Source of the DNA: Ailanthus altissimus
Taxonomy: Eukaryota; Streptophyta; Magnoliopsida; Sapindales; Simaroubaceae
Length of the DNA: 64,000 bases
NCBI GenBank assembly: GCA_946807835.1
Contig: OX327684.1
Span: 30,564,501-30,628,500, forward strand
Direction: 5' to 3'
In this document: piece after piece, positions 1 to 11,334 of the stretch
Layout of the letters: each line of letters starts with the position of its first letter
Position numbering within the stretch: position 1 is the first letter of the stretch
Program-made: the position numbers and the translations under genes
Notes under the pieces: generated by a model
What the model was told of the DNA's origin: nothing
Seen by the model: only the letters and a program-made list of their open reading frames with translations
Database searches by the model: none

Positions 1-151
1 TTCAACAAAATTAAATATCAAAATTCAATAAAGAGATTTTTGTCAATCCTCATAATTTGAAAAAAAAAATGTTAGGCTTTCTTAGATCAGAAAATTACTA
101 GAGTCGAGATAAGAAAATTGAAAAGAAACAAAGTTCAATTAAACAATAAAC

Positions 152-192
152 CTGCAAGTTGGCGGATCTGTGAACGGTGAGGTGAATTTCAT
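152..192 (-). CDS. possible first coding exon of a gene running off the left edge
   Basis: On the minus strand an ATG at 192 opens a 41-base exon (reading MKFTSPFTDPPTC) that ends at an AG|GTTTAT donor-like site at 151/150. It is preceded (193-240) by a TCTTCTTC-rich stretch like a plant 5' UTR and followed by T-rich, intron-like sequence to position 1. No protein family can be recognised from 13 residues, and the exon could equally be 5' UTR. The support is only the ATG, the pyrimidine-rich leader and the splice-like border. Confidence 0.25.
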
Positions 193-575
193 AATGAGAA
201 ATGGAAGAAGAAGAAGAAGACTTAACGATGATTAATGAATTGAAGAAGCCCAAATTCCCATTTTTTTTTATCTAAAAGGAAGAACTCGGATTTCTTGGCC
301 GAATTTTTTCCTTTATCCAAAAAATTTCAGATCTACCCAGATCTAAAAAACATTATATAAAAAAAAAGAAATCTGAAAACAAAAATTAGAAAATTTCAAA
401 TTTGTTTCTTAATCCGGGTTCAGATCCGATTTTTTTTACCAGTTATAGGATATAGGTGGCTCTTATTTACGGACATTAGCGCCTTCTGTGTTCATTGTTA
501 CACGGAAATGCTAACATCTTTTAAAGGGCTAAAGTAGAGAGGGTCTCTTCCCATATACAGCATTTCACTGCAATT

Positions 576-808
576 AGAGGCGGAGATAAAATTTATGGGT
601 TTGGAGTTAAAATATAAAATTAAAAAAATAATATGAGATTAAAATTTAATTATAAGAAAATTTTAGAATTAAATTTAAAATTTTGAGAGATTAAAGTGTA
701 AAATATTTATTTTTTAAGATAAGATCGTAAAACATAATATTGAGTTTTTTATTTAAAAAAAAAAATGAAGGACCGTATCCCCCTAAATCTTAATGAAAGT
801 CCGCCTCT
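576..808. mobile_element. MITE-like element with 9-bp terminal inverted repeats
   Basis: The segment starts with AGAGGCGGA (576-584) and ends with its exact reverse complement TCCGCCTCT (800-808). The 233-bp interior is very AT-rich and non-coding. The flanks look like a diverged target duplication: CTGCAATT immediately left, and CTGCAGTT two bases beyond the right end. An 8-bp duplication would suit a hAT-type MITE. I infer a non-autonomous DNA transposon; the superfamily is uncertain because the right terminus may extend two bases further. Confidence 0.5.
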
Positions 809-849
809 TGCTGCAGTTACTGTTGCACCAATTTATGGATTCTAGTAAT

Positions 850-1500
850 ATTGTACAAGGCACGCAGTTGCAGAAGACAATTTTTTTTCTTTCGGAAATT
901 GTGTTAACGATTTATCATAATTCATAAAATATCGGGCACGACAAATGTGCAAAATTTGCTATCACAATGTGGAGATATTGTTAACATGATTGTATGATAC
1001 GATTATGAATGGTCTGCATGTCTTATCTGTTTAACGAGTTTTAAGCGTCATATATAATTTTTTGTGCAATTTTGCAAGAGATCCACTTGCGAAAATGAAA
1101 AGAAATTGCTAATTTACTAATTTTGTTTCAAGTGTAACGTATGTTTGTGCGGTTCGATTCATCTTTAAAGATCCAAAGTAAACAGCGGATACAACAAATA
1201 ACATGACCTCCGATATCTATACTTTTATTGTTGATGCCTAAGCGAAATCCATCGGTCGAGAATTCACTAGCATTGAAGCTATAATTTTTAATCAGGTTGG
1301 GCCAAATCCTTACCTATAGACTAATATTAATTTTTAAATAATTTCAACGTACGAAATGTGTATTAAATGTATATAAACCTTTACAGTCTGTCAAGATTAA
1401 TATTGAATAACATAATAATATATCTAATAATTATTGAAAGGATAAAAATTCAAACGAATTGTCTCTATTAAGTGCCTCAAGCTCAACACCACAAAAAATT
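850..1500. other. AT-rich intergenic stretch, nothing recognised
   Basis: No open frame of useful length, no RNA gene and no repeat boundary that I can support. A GGTTCGATTC string at about 1151 resembles a tRNA B box but has no tRNA fold around it. Confidence 0.4.
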
Positions 1501-2160
1501 TAGCTTTAAGTTTTATTTCCGGAGATGGTGGCCCCCTCTCCGGCAGCCCCCCACCCCTATTCGTTCCTCTCTCTCTCTTTCCCTGTGTTACTCCCCTTAG
1601 CTAAAGAGTAGCTTAGTTCTCTTCCCTCGTTATTTATTTTCTTTCTTCAGTTTTTTCTTGTTCTTCTTCTCCTGTTTGTTTCTTTTTGTTCTTCGTTCAG
1701 GTGGGTTTTTCGGTCGGCCGACTTGCTGCTTAGCACCACGACGAGCTGCTGCCCCGCTGACTATGCCTACTGAAGTCTACCGTCGGCCCTTGTCAGAGCT
1801 CCCTCGGCCCAACCATGTTGTTTCGACCGCCACGGTTTCCATGATTCCAGTGTGCCTCGTTGATCTAATTGAGCAACATGCTCGATGACCCAACCTCTGC
1901 CCCACGACTGACTTTGCCTACAAAATGTGGTCGATTGGCTTTGTTTTGATCCATTCGGAGCTGTCTCCTGTCCGGATCTGGCTGGTCATCGGAACTACTT
2001 GTTGGACCCCGTCAACTCCACAACTCTACGCCTATAGTCACCTATTTCAAACTGTCACCGTCAAGGTTGAACACCACGGGAGTTCTGCCGCTGTCAACTG
2101 AGCTAGCCACACTCATGGGCAGTCGCTTGAATCCAAAATCGGTGCGACACATTCTTTAGC
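1500..2160. other. GC-rich island 1, unidentified repeat or gene relic
   Basis: A sharply delimited GC-rich block inside AT-rich DNA. It opens with a CCCCCTCTCCGGC-type stretch, then a CT-rich tract (1562-1690), then a block rich in CGGCC/GTCGACC words. The longest frame (1658-1888, 76 codons) has no recognisable domain. A second block of similar composition and order lies at 2830-3530, which suggests two old copies of one repeat, for example the 5' part of a LINE. Confidence 0.3.
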
Positions 2161-2830
2161 GATCCATTTTGACATACAACTAGGGGTTTAGGCTTGAGGC
2201 TTTTGATTGTATTAGTTGTACGATCGAGATTATGAGATTTTTTAAAATATATTTATGTGAGTTGTGGATTGATTATAAATAATCTTCTGTTTGAAGTAGT
2301 TGTGCATTTAGAATGATGATTTGGGTAATTTTTTTTCTTATGTAAGACTAGGTTCATTCTCGTGAGATAATTTTTTTCTTTTTGTAAGGGTAATTTTTTT
2401 TTTGTGAGGTAGTAAAATCATTTCGTATGAGGGTAGAATTCTCTAGAAAGTTTCAAGTCCTTATTTTATTGTTTCGGTAATCCTTTGTTTTAAATAGCAA
2501 TAGTCTTATAATATTTTTGAGATTATTAATGATATTAAAATTATTTAAAAAAATTAATTATTGATAAATAAAATAATAGAAATTATTTATTATTTTATTT
2601 TATTTTATTATATAATATTTATTTGATATGTTATTATTTATAATAATATAATTTAAAATATATAATATTATTTTTTAATTAAATTTTAACTAAAATCTTA
2701 AATATAGCGATTATGAGACTACGCAATTTTATTATAAAAGCAATTTTAAATTTATATAAGTAGGATATAAGATTATGGAGCGAAATCGATTAAAACAAAA
2801 AAAAAAAACTTTAAAATCAAAAAGCTCTTA
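2160..2830. other. AT-rich spacer between the two GC-rich islands
   Basis: Low-complexity A/T sequence (for example TTATTATTT runs at 2560-2660) with no coding potential and no recognised element. Confidence 0.4.
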
Positions 2831-3530
2831 AACTTTATATGGAGCCGCCGTTCCTTAATTTTGCTATTCGCTGAAGAGGGGACTCCTACCTCCTCTCCAG
2901 CGGCACCTCACCACCCAATAGCTTAGGTTTTATGTTTCCCAATAATCCTTTCCTTTTCTTTGCTTTTGTTTCAAATTTGTTTCATCTCCATTCTTTTCAC
3001 GTCTCTCTCCCCCTCCCTTCAGTGTGCACCCCGTCAACTTTTTTGGTAGAGCACTTGCGATGCCGCCAAACTGTTGCGTAAGGCTGATGCACTGGTGTGC
3101 ACCTCCTCGCCGTTGCGTCTCCTAGCGGGTGGTTAGTCCATTGTTTCTGCCATCGTGCAAACACCAACTCCTTTCGGTTTCGCAGTCTCTCCTCAACCGG
3201 CGTTTGCTTGATCAGGTTGACATTACGCCCTCTTTGCCATCCACCCCCCGGTGGCCATGCAACAAGACAATTCAGCGATGGATGCCGTTCCGGGTTAGAT
3301 TTTGGTTTTGGGACGTTGCCGATCCGACGAGCTACCATGAGAGCCTTCTATTTTTGCCTTGTCCTTCATCTTTGGCTCAAAAACAGCTGCTACTGTTTTG
3401 GCCACAAGCTCCGCCGCCGCCGCCGGACACCCGAGTTATATGATGTAGTCTTTAGCTTGTTTGTTGTGTATTATAATTGGTTTGATTTTGGGTGTAATTG
3501 ATTGTGTTGTAGGAAAGGTATTTTTGTAAC
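2830..3530. other. GC-rich island 2, unidentified repeat or gene relic
   Basis: Second GC-rich block with the same general order as the one at 1.5-2.2 kb: a CTCCTCTCC... start, CT-rich middle, then a GC-rich segment with overlapping frames on both strands (2997-3338 minus, 3097-3501 plus). Overlapping frames on both strands are expected from GC-rich DNA with few stop codons and are not evidence of genes. A GCCGCCGCCGCC run lies at about 3412-3423. Confidence 0.3.
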
Positions 3531-3539
3531 CTCGCTTAG

Positions 3540-5280
3540 AATAGTTCTTCAAGTAATATATGATGTATATAATAGATTTATTTATATAATATTGTAAAAT
3601 TATTTATAATATTATATTTAAAAATAAAAAATAAATGATTACTGTTTATTACATAATTATTAATATTATAAAATTATTAAATATAATAATTTATATTATT
3701 TTAATTTATATTAAGTACGTTAAATGTTATATTAATTGAGACATTCGAAATGAATAATAAAATTATTTATTATAGTTTATTATTATTTAAAATACATATT
3801 CAAAATATATAACAATAGGCTAGTTGAGATGTCAAGATCATTGTTGTAGTGGGCTAGAGCCCAGAAAGCTATAACCGCAATCTTCTGAGCACTGAATAGT
3901 GGGTTCCAGCCAGATACGATATTTAAAAGAATCAAAGTCCCGATGACGTGGTTAGCTAGACCTATAAATGATATGAGCAGTGAGCTATGTCTATGCCATA
4001 GACCCCACTTGCTACCTGCTATTCCGTGACATTTTCACAACTTCCCAAAATTACAGCTGATTTGCTGATAAGCTTGAATGCTTGTTTGCTGAAACCCACT
4101 TGGCTGCAACATCGCTTTCCGCGAAGACCCAAGATTGATTGATGCTTCTTTTGAGCTTTCGCCTTTCAGTCAGGCATAAGTAATGGAGTGAAGGTTTTTC
4201 TAAATTAAAATCGAAAAAATATTTTCTGAGAAACTTTGGCCTCTTATTGAAAATCAATTATTAATATGTGGTGTATATTCTTCAATCTTGAATCTCCAGT
4301 ACGAAAAATGGTGTCCGTAATGCTCACCATTCTTGACTTGTTTACCGATTTTGGGTCAAAGGAGTTAGGTTGGGCCAACTGTCTTGTAATCTCATTTAGG
4401 CTTCTTCAATTCTCTATGATAATTTTAGCTTTTTAAAAATTTAAAAATGTTAAATATTTTTTAATATTTTTTTTTATTTTTATAATATACTTTTAATAAA
4501 AATGAAATTTTATTCAAATATATTTAATATAGTAGTTGAAGTTATCATATTTTCACAATATTAAAAATATAGTTTCAAACAAAACTTATTTGTTGTTGCT
4601 AATATTCTTTTTTAGTATAATGTCTTTATACAAATAAGTAAATTATTTAAGTTGTTTGTTATATATTAATAGTATTGTTCATGAATCTTACACTCCCGAT
4701 TTCATATCATGTGACTTTAAGTTGAATATATTATTTGACTTAGTAAAACTTATTTGTAACTGCTAAATATGGATTTTTTGTTGTTGTTGTCCGAGTTTTA
4801 TCAAAATAGTAAATAATTTGAATTGTTCGATATGTATTAGTAATATTATTCGTGAACATTACATTTTTTGTTTCGTATTATGTAACTTTGAGTTAAATAT
4901 ATGATTTGATGTATTTTTTTTAAAAATAATTCTAATACTTTTTTTTACCAATGACCTTTTTGATATATGTCATTTTAATGAAATTAATTATAACAAAAGT
5001 TATTTTAAAATTGTACCATTAAACAATCTTCTAACTTAAAAAGAATCCTTTTTTAGTCAACAATCAAGTAGTCATAAAAGTTTTGTGAAAATTTATGAAT
5101 GCAAAAACTCTTCTTCTATAAGATCAATTATTAAAACTTTTAATTGAAAAGTTTAATTAAACAAACTCTTAGTGTATATTAATATTTTAAAATGCACATA
5201 CAAAATAGAATATACCAAAACAAAATGTTTTGGTTGTAACTTTTTTTTATACAAAGCAATATTATAATCAATATAATAAT
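3540..5280. other. AT-rich intergenic DNA, no gene seen
   Basis: Apart from a less AT-rich patch at 3820-4260 that has no recognisable coding content, the stretch is AT-rich and non-coding. Around 4560-4930 the phrases AAACTTATTTGT...GCTAA and ATTCATGAA/ATTCGTGAAC recur, suggesting a diverged duplication of roughly 180 bp. Confidence 0.35.
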
Positions 5281-6490
5281 GTTCTTCTTCAAAATAATAT
5301 GGTGTTATCTATTGCCGGGTAAGTAATATTGCCTATCTCATATATAAATCTAAGATTTGTGGATTATATGGTGTTGCCTAATATCAACTAATATTATATC
5401 CCTACATACAAAAAACCCGACTCATGGCCATGTGGTGTTGTCATTTATTTAAAAGATTACTTTATTAAATAATGTTGTTTGCTTGCACATATAAATTCAA
5501 ATTTATTAAAAAAATTATTCAGTAAATATTCATTTATTTAAAATATTAATTTATTAGGTGAGACTGTTTACCCATACATAAAAAATTAAACTCATTCAAT
5601 TTTTATTTAATGTTCAATTTAACATTCTCGCCTCTCAATTATCTAAAATATTAATTAATTAGGTAATGCTTCATATATATACCAATAAATTTGATAATTT
5701 AGATAAATAATAACGCCATACATATAAACTTAAACAACTAAAATTCTATTCAATGGACACCCATTTAATTAAAAGATTGGTCTATAAGAAACTACTACTT
5801 ACCACACATATAAAGATAAACCTACTCATTTTCTATTTGATGTTCTCACCATTCAATCATCTAAAAAGCTAGCTTATTAGATAATTCTTTACATCTATAT
5901 AAATAAAATCAAGATGCACTTGATTTTTATTCCACTTTGAGATGTGATGTTCTCTTATACTCAGTCACATGATACTTTGATCACATTTGCTCATCCCTCA
6001 CTTTATTCAACGAGCACTCATTTATATAAAAATATTACTTTATTAGGTAATGTTGTTTATCCACACATAAACCTAAACTTATTAAATTTTCATTCGATAG
6101 GAGAGCTTGACAATCTTTGTTACCTAATGGGATTTGACATTCTCCTATATCCAAGCATGTGATGCTCTTATAGATGTAAGACTTGACCATTACTAGGTAA
6201 TGTTCCCAATCCACTTATATAAACTAAAGACACTCTTATTGCCTAATAACGTGATGATGTGACACTTTTATTTCATTTGGCCTATTAGGTAATATTTCTT
6301 ATCTGTATATACAAATATAAGATATACTTAATTTATATTCGATGTGAGATGTGATGTTCTATATTATCTAATAATGTAACGACTTGAATCCCTCATCACA
6401 ATTGGCTTATTAGATAATGTTCTCTACCTAGGTATATAAACCCTAGACAATACTAATTTTTATTTAATATAGCACATTACATTCTCTTAT
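5280..6490. repeat. degenerate tandem array (satellite-like)
   Basis: A module built on the phrase TTAGGTAATGTT...CACATATAAA...ACTC recurs many times in one orientation. Recognisable versions of TTAGGTAATG or TTAGATAATG lie near 5660, 5878, 6034, 6194, 6285 and 6410, with weaker ones near 5464 and 5560. Each is followed by a short AT-rich string containing ATATAAA and then by GATGT(G)ATGTTCT-like text. Spacing is irregular (roughly 90-200 bp). This looks like an old, eroded tandem repeat rather than random AT-rich DNA. Confidence 0.5.
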
Positions 6491-7200
6491 CTAATAACAT
6501 TCCCTTATGTGAATTATAGGTTTAGCCATTCCCTTATGTGATGGGGGATTTTTTTATTGTCCATCTCACTTTTTAGGTTGTGTTTATCCCATACTTGATG
6601 AGTGACTTGATGACATGTTAGGTTATAAGTTTGGCTTATCCCTAAATGATGGAAACTCTTATTGTCCTTTTCCATTCTCCAAGTTATGTCCATCCCCCAC
6701 ATGTTTAGGGACTTGTACTGTCCATTTCGCTTTTTTGCAAAATCTATATTTTAAGTTTATTGGAGCTTAAGATACAAAAGTTTTTAAGCCTATATATAAA
6801 TAAGAATTTAGTTGTTGTGATGCTACTTATATTGTCTACTCTTACTACTCTTGCACAACCCACATTTCAAGTAGCAATCACATAGAATTCACGTAAATGA
6901 CTAACTTAAATAACGCAATTCATTTATTCAAATAAATTTAAGACTCACTTAATGTACTCACATCATTATTTTTAATTAACATAATAATTGAGGATAAATT
7001 TGTCAATATACAACGAAAAGAGATTTTCAATTAAAATTAATGGAATCTTACTAATGGATTAGGACAAAATTAAAATTTTTAAAAATTGTGGGATAAAGTT
7101 AAGAATTAAGTCAAATTCATAAGACAAAAACATACTTGTCCCCCCCCTTTTTTTTTTAAATAAATAAAATAAAAACATGTGGATGAAAAATTGTCTTCAT
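6490..7200. other. intergenic DNA, no gene seen
   Basis: Non-coding and moderately AT-rich. A diverged internal duplication around 6500-6720 repeats the phrase TTATTGTCCATTTCNCTTTTT with CCCCCA/TGATG near it. A C/T homopolymer (C9T10-like) lies at about 7140-7158. Confidence 0.35.
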
Positions 7201-7259
7201 CTCTAGCCCTATAGTATAAGAAAAAACATGCGAATTAAGAGACGAATCATGATAAATTC

Positions 7260-7860
7260 GTAAGCCATCATTAATGGTCCCAACTAAATAACGTAGAAGG
7301 CGCCTGATAGAAGATCAATATTAAGTTGTTAGACAATGCTTGTATTGGGACAACTTGTTAACAGTAAAGGCAATATTGAACCTTGTAATTAGTAAACATT
7401 GAAGGCCGCCCACTACTGTTCTGTACTATAAGAGATTTGATAAAGAAGTGCTTGAGTGTAACGTAAGAGACGAATTGGTTAGTATTGGAGTGAGAATAGG
7501 TTAGGCTTCGTGCAATTGAGTTTATGTTAAGATGTCCTGAATATAGCGTCTTTGAGAGAGTAGCACAATATTATTGTTGGGAACAACTTCTATGCCAAAA
7601 AATAGGTTAATAGCCTAAGATTTTTAATGGAAAATCGTTGAGCAAGAGCAGTCACAAAGTAGTTGACCATAGCAGTATTGTTACCTATAAGGATTATGTT
7701 ATCAGCGTAAACAACGAGATATAGAATATGACCATCAACAGTAAAGACAAAGAGAGAAGCATCAACATGTGAATTTTTAATTTCAGGTAAAAGAAGAAAT
7801 TTTTTTAAATTCTTGATACTATACGCTGGAGCTTATTTTGGGCCATATATGGCATTTCTA
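7260..7860 (-). pseudogene. Ty1/copia reverse transcriptase and RNase H-proximal fragment (RE1-like), decayed
   Basis: Read on the minus strand, the segment 7560-7730 translates to the copia RT signature: YLVVYADNIILIGNN, then a stretch like FSIKNLRLLTYFLGIEV. The family's YVDD/YADD catalytic box is present as YADN, so an active-site Asp is lost. A frameshift occurs just before the GIEVVP segment, and further down (7400-7260) come relics of the VGGLQ-type and RLLRYLVGT motifs that lead into RNase H. Stops and frameshifts make it inactive. It lies downstream (minus sense) of the integrase relic at 8700-9330 and probably belongs to the same ancient element. Confidence 0.8.
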
Positions 7861-7899
7861 AGCTTGCATACATATGTTAGGTTGTCTTTTTAGTGAGAA

Positions 7900-8590
7900 T
7901 TAAAGGTACATATATGTAATTGTATACATGTTAATTAATTTTAAAATTTATGTTCAACATATATTATGCAGTAAAATTAAACACAATTAATTAATAAACA
8001 CACTTGAGATTAAATAAAAAATAGTGTGAGAATTTAGAAAACTTACACTTGAAACAATTAAGTGAAGAATCAAAATTTCAGAGCTCACTCAGAATGATTC
8101 CGTTGATCAATTTTAATCTGTAATAATTCGATAGGATTATGAAATTAAAATAATAATTTGATCTTCAGTTTTCAGCAAGATTTGAGTTCAGTTCAAATAA
8201 TTTAAAGTTTTTCTTTTAAAATAGTCAAATATGAATTAAAGAGTTAATTGAAAGATTTTAAATTTTTTTTTATATATGACTAAAAAAGGCGATCTCTTTG
8301 CAATATTTACAAAATTTATATCTGATGAATACTTTCACACTTTTCGTTCATGCATCTCATGGATTAATAATTTTAATAATTCACTTATATCCACCAACGT
8401 TTTGACTTTATTTAATTGTACCAACTTTTCTGCCCCATTCTTAACCAATGTATCATACTCCTTTAACATGGTTCGATGCTATTTTTTATCTTTAAAGGCT
8501 TGGGTAATCTGGTTGGTTCAAGGTCATTGGAGTTGGTTAATTGAATGTGTAGGTTCATCTTGTTAAAGGGTTTGTGAATGTTGTTCTTAG
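7900..8590. other. unidentified AT-rich segment between copia RT and integrase relics
   Basis: About 690 bp that do not resemble copia coding sequence although they fall where the integrase-RT linker should be. Probably a later insertion or very decayed sequence; I could not find its ends. Short frames here have no recognisable domain. Confidence 0.3.
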
Positions 8591-8639
8591 CTCGAGTGTT
8601 CATTCTATGGGTAGTTTATGGATTATTTTGGGTTGTGGG

Positions 8640-9330
8640 CTGTGATGAAGTGTTTTGAGGACATTCAGGTAAATTTAAGGCAGGTAGGGTGTTGGGCAAG
8701 GTAATTGGAGTTTCACTGGGCATCTGTTGTAGATGGTGAATTGAACGGTGATAATAGAGGTGATGGGGAGACACAGATTAGTGGAGGATTTCAAGTGGCA
8801 ATAAAAATGGATTGCGGACAAGATAGTTGTTTTGATAGATTGGCGAAAAGAAATAAAGATTTAACAAACTTGACATGCCGAGAGACATAGAGTTTTGAAG
8901 TTGAGGGATCAAGATAATGGTAGGCACTCTTGAGTTATATAATATCCTATAAAGACAGATGGTTTAGAATAAGACTAGTTTGTGAGATGTATATGGTTTT
9001 AGTCATCTATAATAGAGACAGCCATATATTTTTAGTTTGAAGTAGTTAGGTGTAGTCACAAAAATATTTTCACATGGAGAGGAAAGATTAAGTGTGGGGG
9101 CATGCAATTAATTAAGTAAATCGTTGTGGCAAAAGCTTGAGTCTAGTAAGTTATAAGGAGAGTATGAGAGAGGCTTATTTCAACAACGTGAAGATGTCTT
9201 CTTTAAGTAAATCCATTATGTTCAGGTGTGTGGGGTGGGGTAGTGAGATGAAAAACTCCATTGGTTGCATGAATATTGGCAGGGGCTTGTATTCTCCACC
9301 ATTATTAGAGTATAATTTTTTTTTTGTTAA
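8640..9330 (-). pseudogene. Ty1/copia integrase C-terminal half (RE1-like), decayed
   Basis: In minus-sense reading there are successive integrase landmarks spread over shifted frames: a PPHTPEHNGF motif (about 9190-9235), then a LHAPTLNLSSPCE-like stretch (about 9080-9120), then FKLKIYGCL (about 9020-9045), then YHYLDPSTSKLYVSRHVKF (about 8855-8925). These correspond in order to the copia integrase core end and the GKSPxYxxLRVFGCxCYP and YxCLDPxTxRxYxSRHVxF motifs of plant RE1-type elements. Several frameshifts and stops are present. Part of the ancient minus-strand copia that runs 15.9 to 7.2 kb. Confidence 0.8.
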
Positions 9331-10490
9331 AGTACTTTTTAATAATGGTTTTAAATCTAATAAATATAGGTTTGACTTAATTTTTTTTCCTCTAAATAGG
9401 GTTAGATTAAATATATCTAGTGAAGATGTCTACAAAGATTACGTAAGAAAATCATCATAAACTCTCCAATTTGATATCATTTAAGTGTTAACTTTAGTTA
9501 TAGCATTAATATTATTTATTATAGTTTTTACGTATTCTAATACGTTCATAGTTAATATTTAGTATCCAAAAATCACTTAAGTGTTTTGCGGAATATTTCA
9601 CCTACAAATAACTAAGAATACAAAAGATCATACATAATATTGATAAAAAAATAATTATCACAAGATACAAGATATACATAGTATAACGATAAATACCGAC
9701 GTTCATAACAGATTAAATATTTAGAGCTTCTTTTATTAACAATTCACAAAAAATTCTAGATCACAAAGACCTATAAGATCATGAAGATCTTACACAAAGA
9801 ATTAATCAAGGAATACAATGAATAACAAGATCTCTCACTCAAAAAATCTATTATCATTTTTTTGTATACTTAACACTTAAATAATCACGTGGTAGTACTT
9901 TTTTGTGCACTCAACACTTTAGTGTCTACCTAACTCTTTATTCTTTTATATGTTTATATTTTTTACGCTTTCGCGCCCTTACTTACTTTCGGCTCTTCGA
10001 TTTCATCATTTATCGTACATTCAACGCGTACTTGTCCTCATATTGACTCCTCATTAGTCTTTAACTTAAAATCATGCATAAACATAAATTTTAATCACCA
10101 AAATTCTAACATATTACATAATATTTAAAGCCATCATTTGAAATTATTGGTAAAGGCCATACATCTAAAAATATAATTTCAAGAGATTAAGTAGAGACAA
10201 GTGTGAATTTACAAAATAACAATTTATGGGTTTTATTACAAAGACAAGCATTACAAGAAAAATGAGCTGACATATAAGAATCTAAGCTTAGTTTATTGTT
10301 AGAAACAAAGTCTTTCATAATGGAAAAGGTTTGATGTTCAAATTGATGATGCCATTCAGATGCAAAAATCTTTATACTGAAAAATACAAGAAGTGAAGAT
10401 GATGTCGGTCACTCATAGACACTATTTTTAATATTTTTTCTTTTGAAGTGTTGCCCTCGTGCAAAGTTTCTTTACAAGTATTGAAAAATT
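9330..10490. other. AT-rich segment within the broken copia, no gene
   Basis: No recognisable copia coding motif. It should contain the protease-integrase join of the ancient element, so either that part is lost or another insertion lies here. A GATC/AAGATC-rich stretch at 9740-9840 has the look of an LTR, but no PBS or matching copy was found. Confidence 0.3.
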
Positions 10491-10559
10491 GGTGATTTAA
10501 TAATCTTAGTTAGACAAGAACTGAGATGAATACTAAAGTGGAGAGTCACAAGAAGTCTA

Positions 10560-11300
10560 GAACGTGTAGGATATGTATGAAAAAGTTTAGGACGCGTGGG
10601 ACACAAAGAGAGAAGCAAAACGGGACTCAAAGACACGAAGGAAGCAAAGAAAACACGTGGGGAGGCCACCAGGCTGAGCGTCGCGGTGCCCATCACAGAA
10701 GCCGAGTGCTGCGGCGCTCATTCCTGAGCGCCGCAACGCTAAACGCAACAGAGAGTCCATTTTTTATTCGAATTTTGAGTTTTGAGAAGTTTTGGACTTC
10801 CAAAACAAGTGAACTCTTACTCTAACAAGGAATATGGTTAGTAGGTACGAAATACACCATATATAAATACTTGTAAACCTTTTAGTTAAGATTAAGCATT
10901 AAGAGAGATTCCAAGAGAGAGGAAGAATCAAGTAGACATTAAGTGCTTGTGTGCACTAGGGTGAAACCATCGTTTGGGTAATCATTGCTCGTGGTAGAGT
11001 AAGGGTTCACTAAACGTTAAGTCCTTTTGAGGGTTCTTCAATTGGGTTTTCCTTGTAAAATCTCTAGGGAGATAGTAAGAGATGATAGGATCATTGGATC
11101 CACCGTGGACGTAGGCAATTGGCCGAACCACGTAAGATTGTATTGTGCTATTTTATATTATGTTTTGGATTCTTGCTATTTTGCTTGATTAACAAGTTAT
11201 TTCGCTGCGCAAGAAAGTTAGAATTCCAGGATGAACTTGAAGTTTTTCGCTTCAACCTAATCTTAAGAAGGAGAAGGGTGTTCCGCTTTGGGAGCTCACA
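10560..11300 (+). mobile_element. copia-type LTR, copy A, with GC-rich U3
   Basis: The stretch contains the CCGTGGACGTAGGCAATTGG signature (about 11100-11121) typical of the R/U5 region of many plant copia LTRs in plus orientation, followed by CCGAACCACGTAAGATTG. Upstream is a short GC-rich U3-like block with the hairpin at 10710-10735. From about 10749 on it is closely matched by a second copy at 11340-11885. No PBS follows either copy, so this is not a complete element. Confidence 0.65.
10710..10735. other. perfect 11-bp GC-rich hairpin in LTR U3
   Basis: TGCGGCGCTCA (10710-10720), loop TTCC, TGAGCGCCGCA (10725-10735): a perfect inverted repeat. It lies in a GC-rich block (10670-10750) with repeated GAGCG/GCGCC words, in an otherwise AT-rich neighbourhood. 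The second LTR copy lacks this block. Confidence 0.8.
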
Positions 11301-11334
11301 TTGACGTTGATGATGAAGAAATCACTTTGGGGCT

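Noticed and set aside
1148..1160. GGTTCGATTC resembling a tRNA/SINE B box
   Set aside because: No A box or cloverleaf around it and no SINE-like tail.
2997..3501. Overlapping frames of 104-134 codons on both strands
   Set aside because: They lie in a GC-rich block where stops are rare on all frames; no domain, no splice pattern, and both strands are open at once.
9137..9460. 107-codon plus-strand frame
   Set aside because: The minus strand of the same interval carries clear copia integrase motifs, so this is an antisense shadow.
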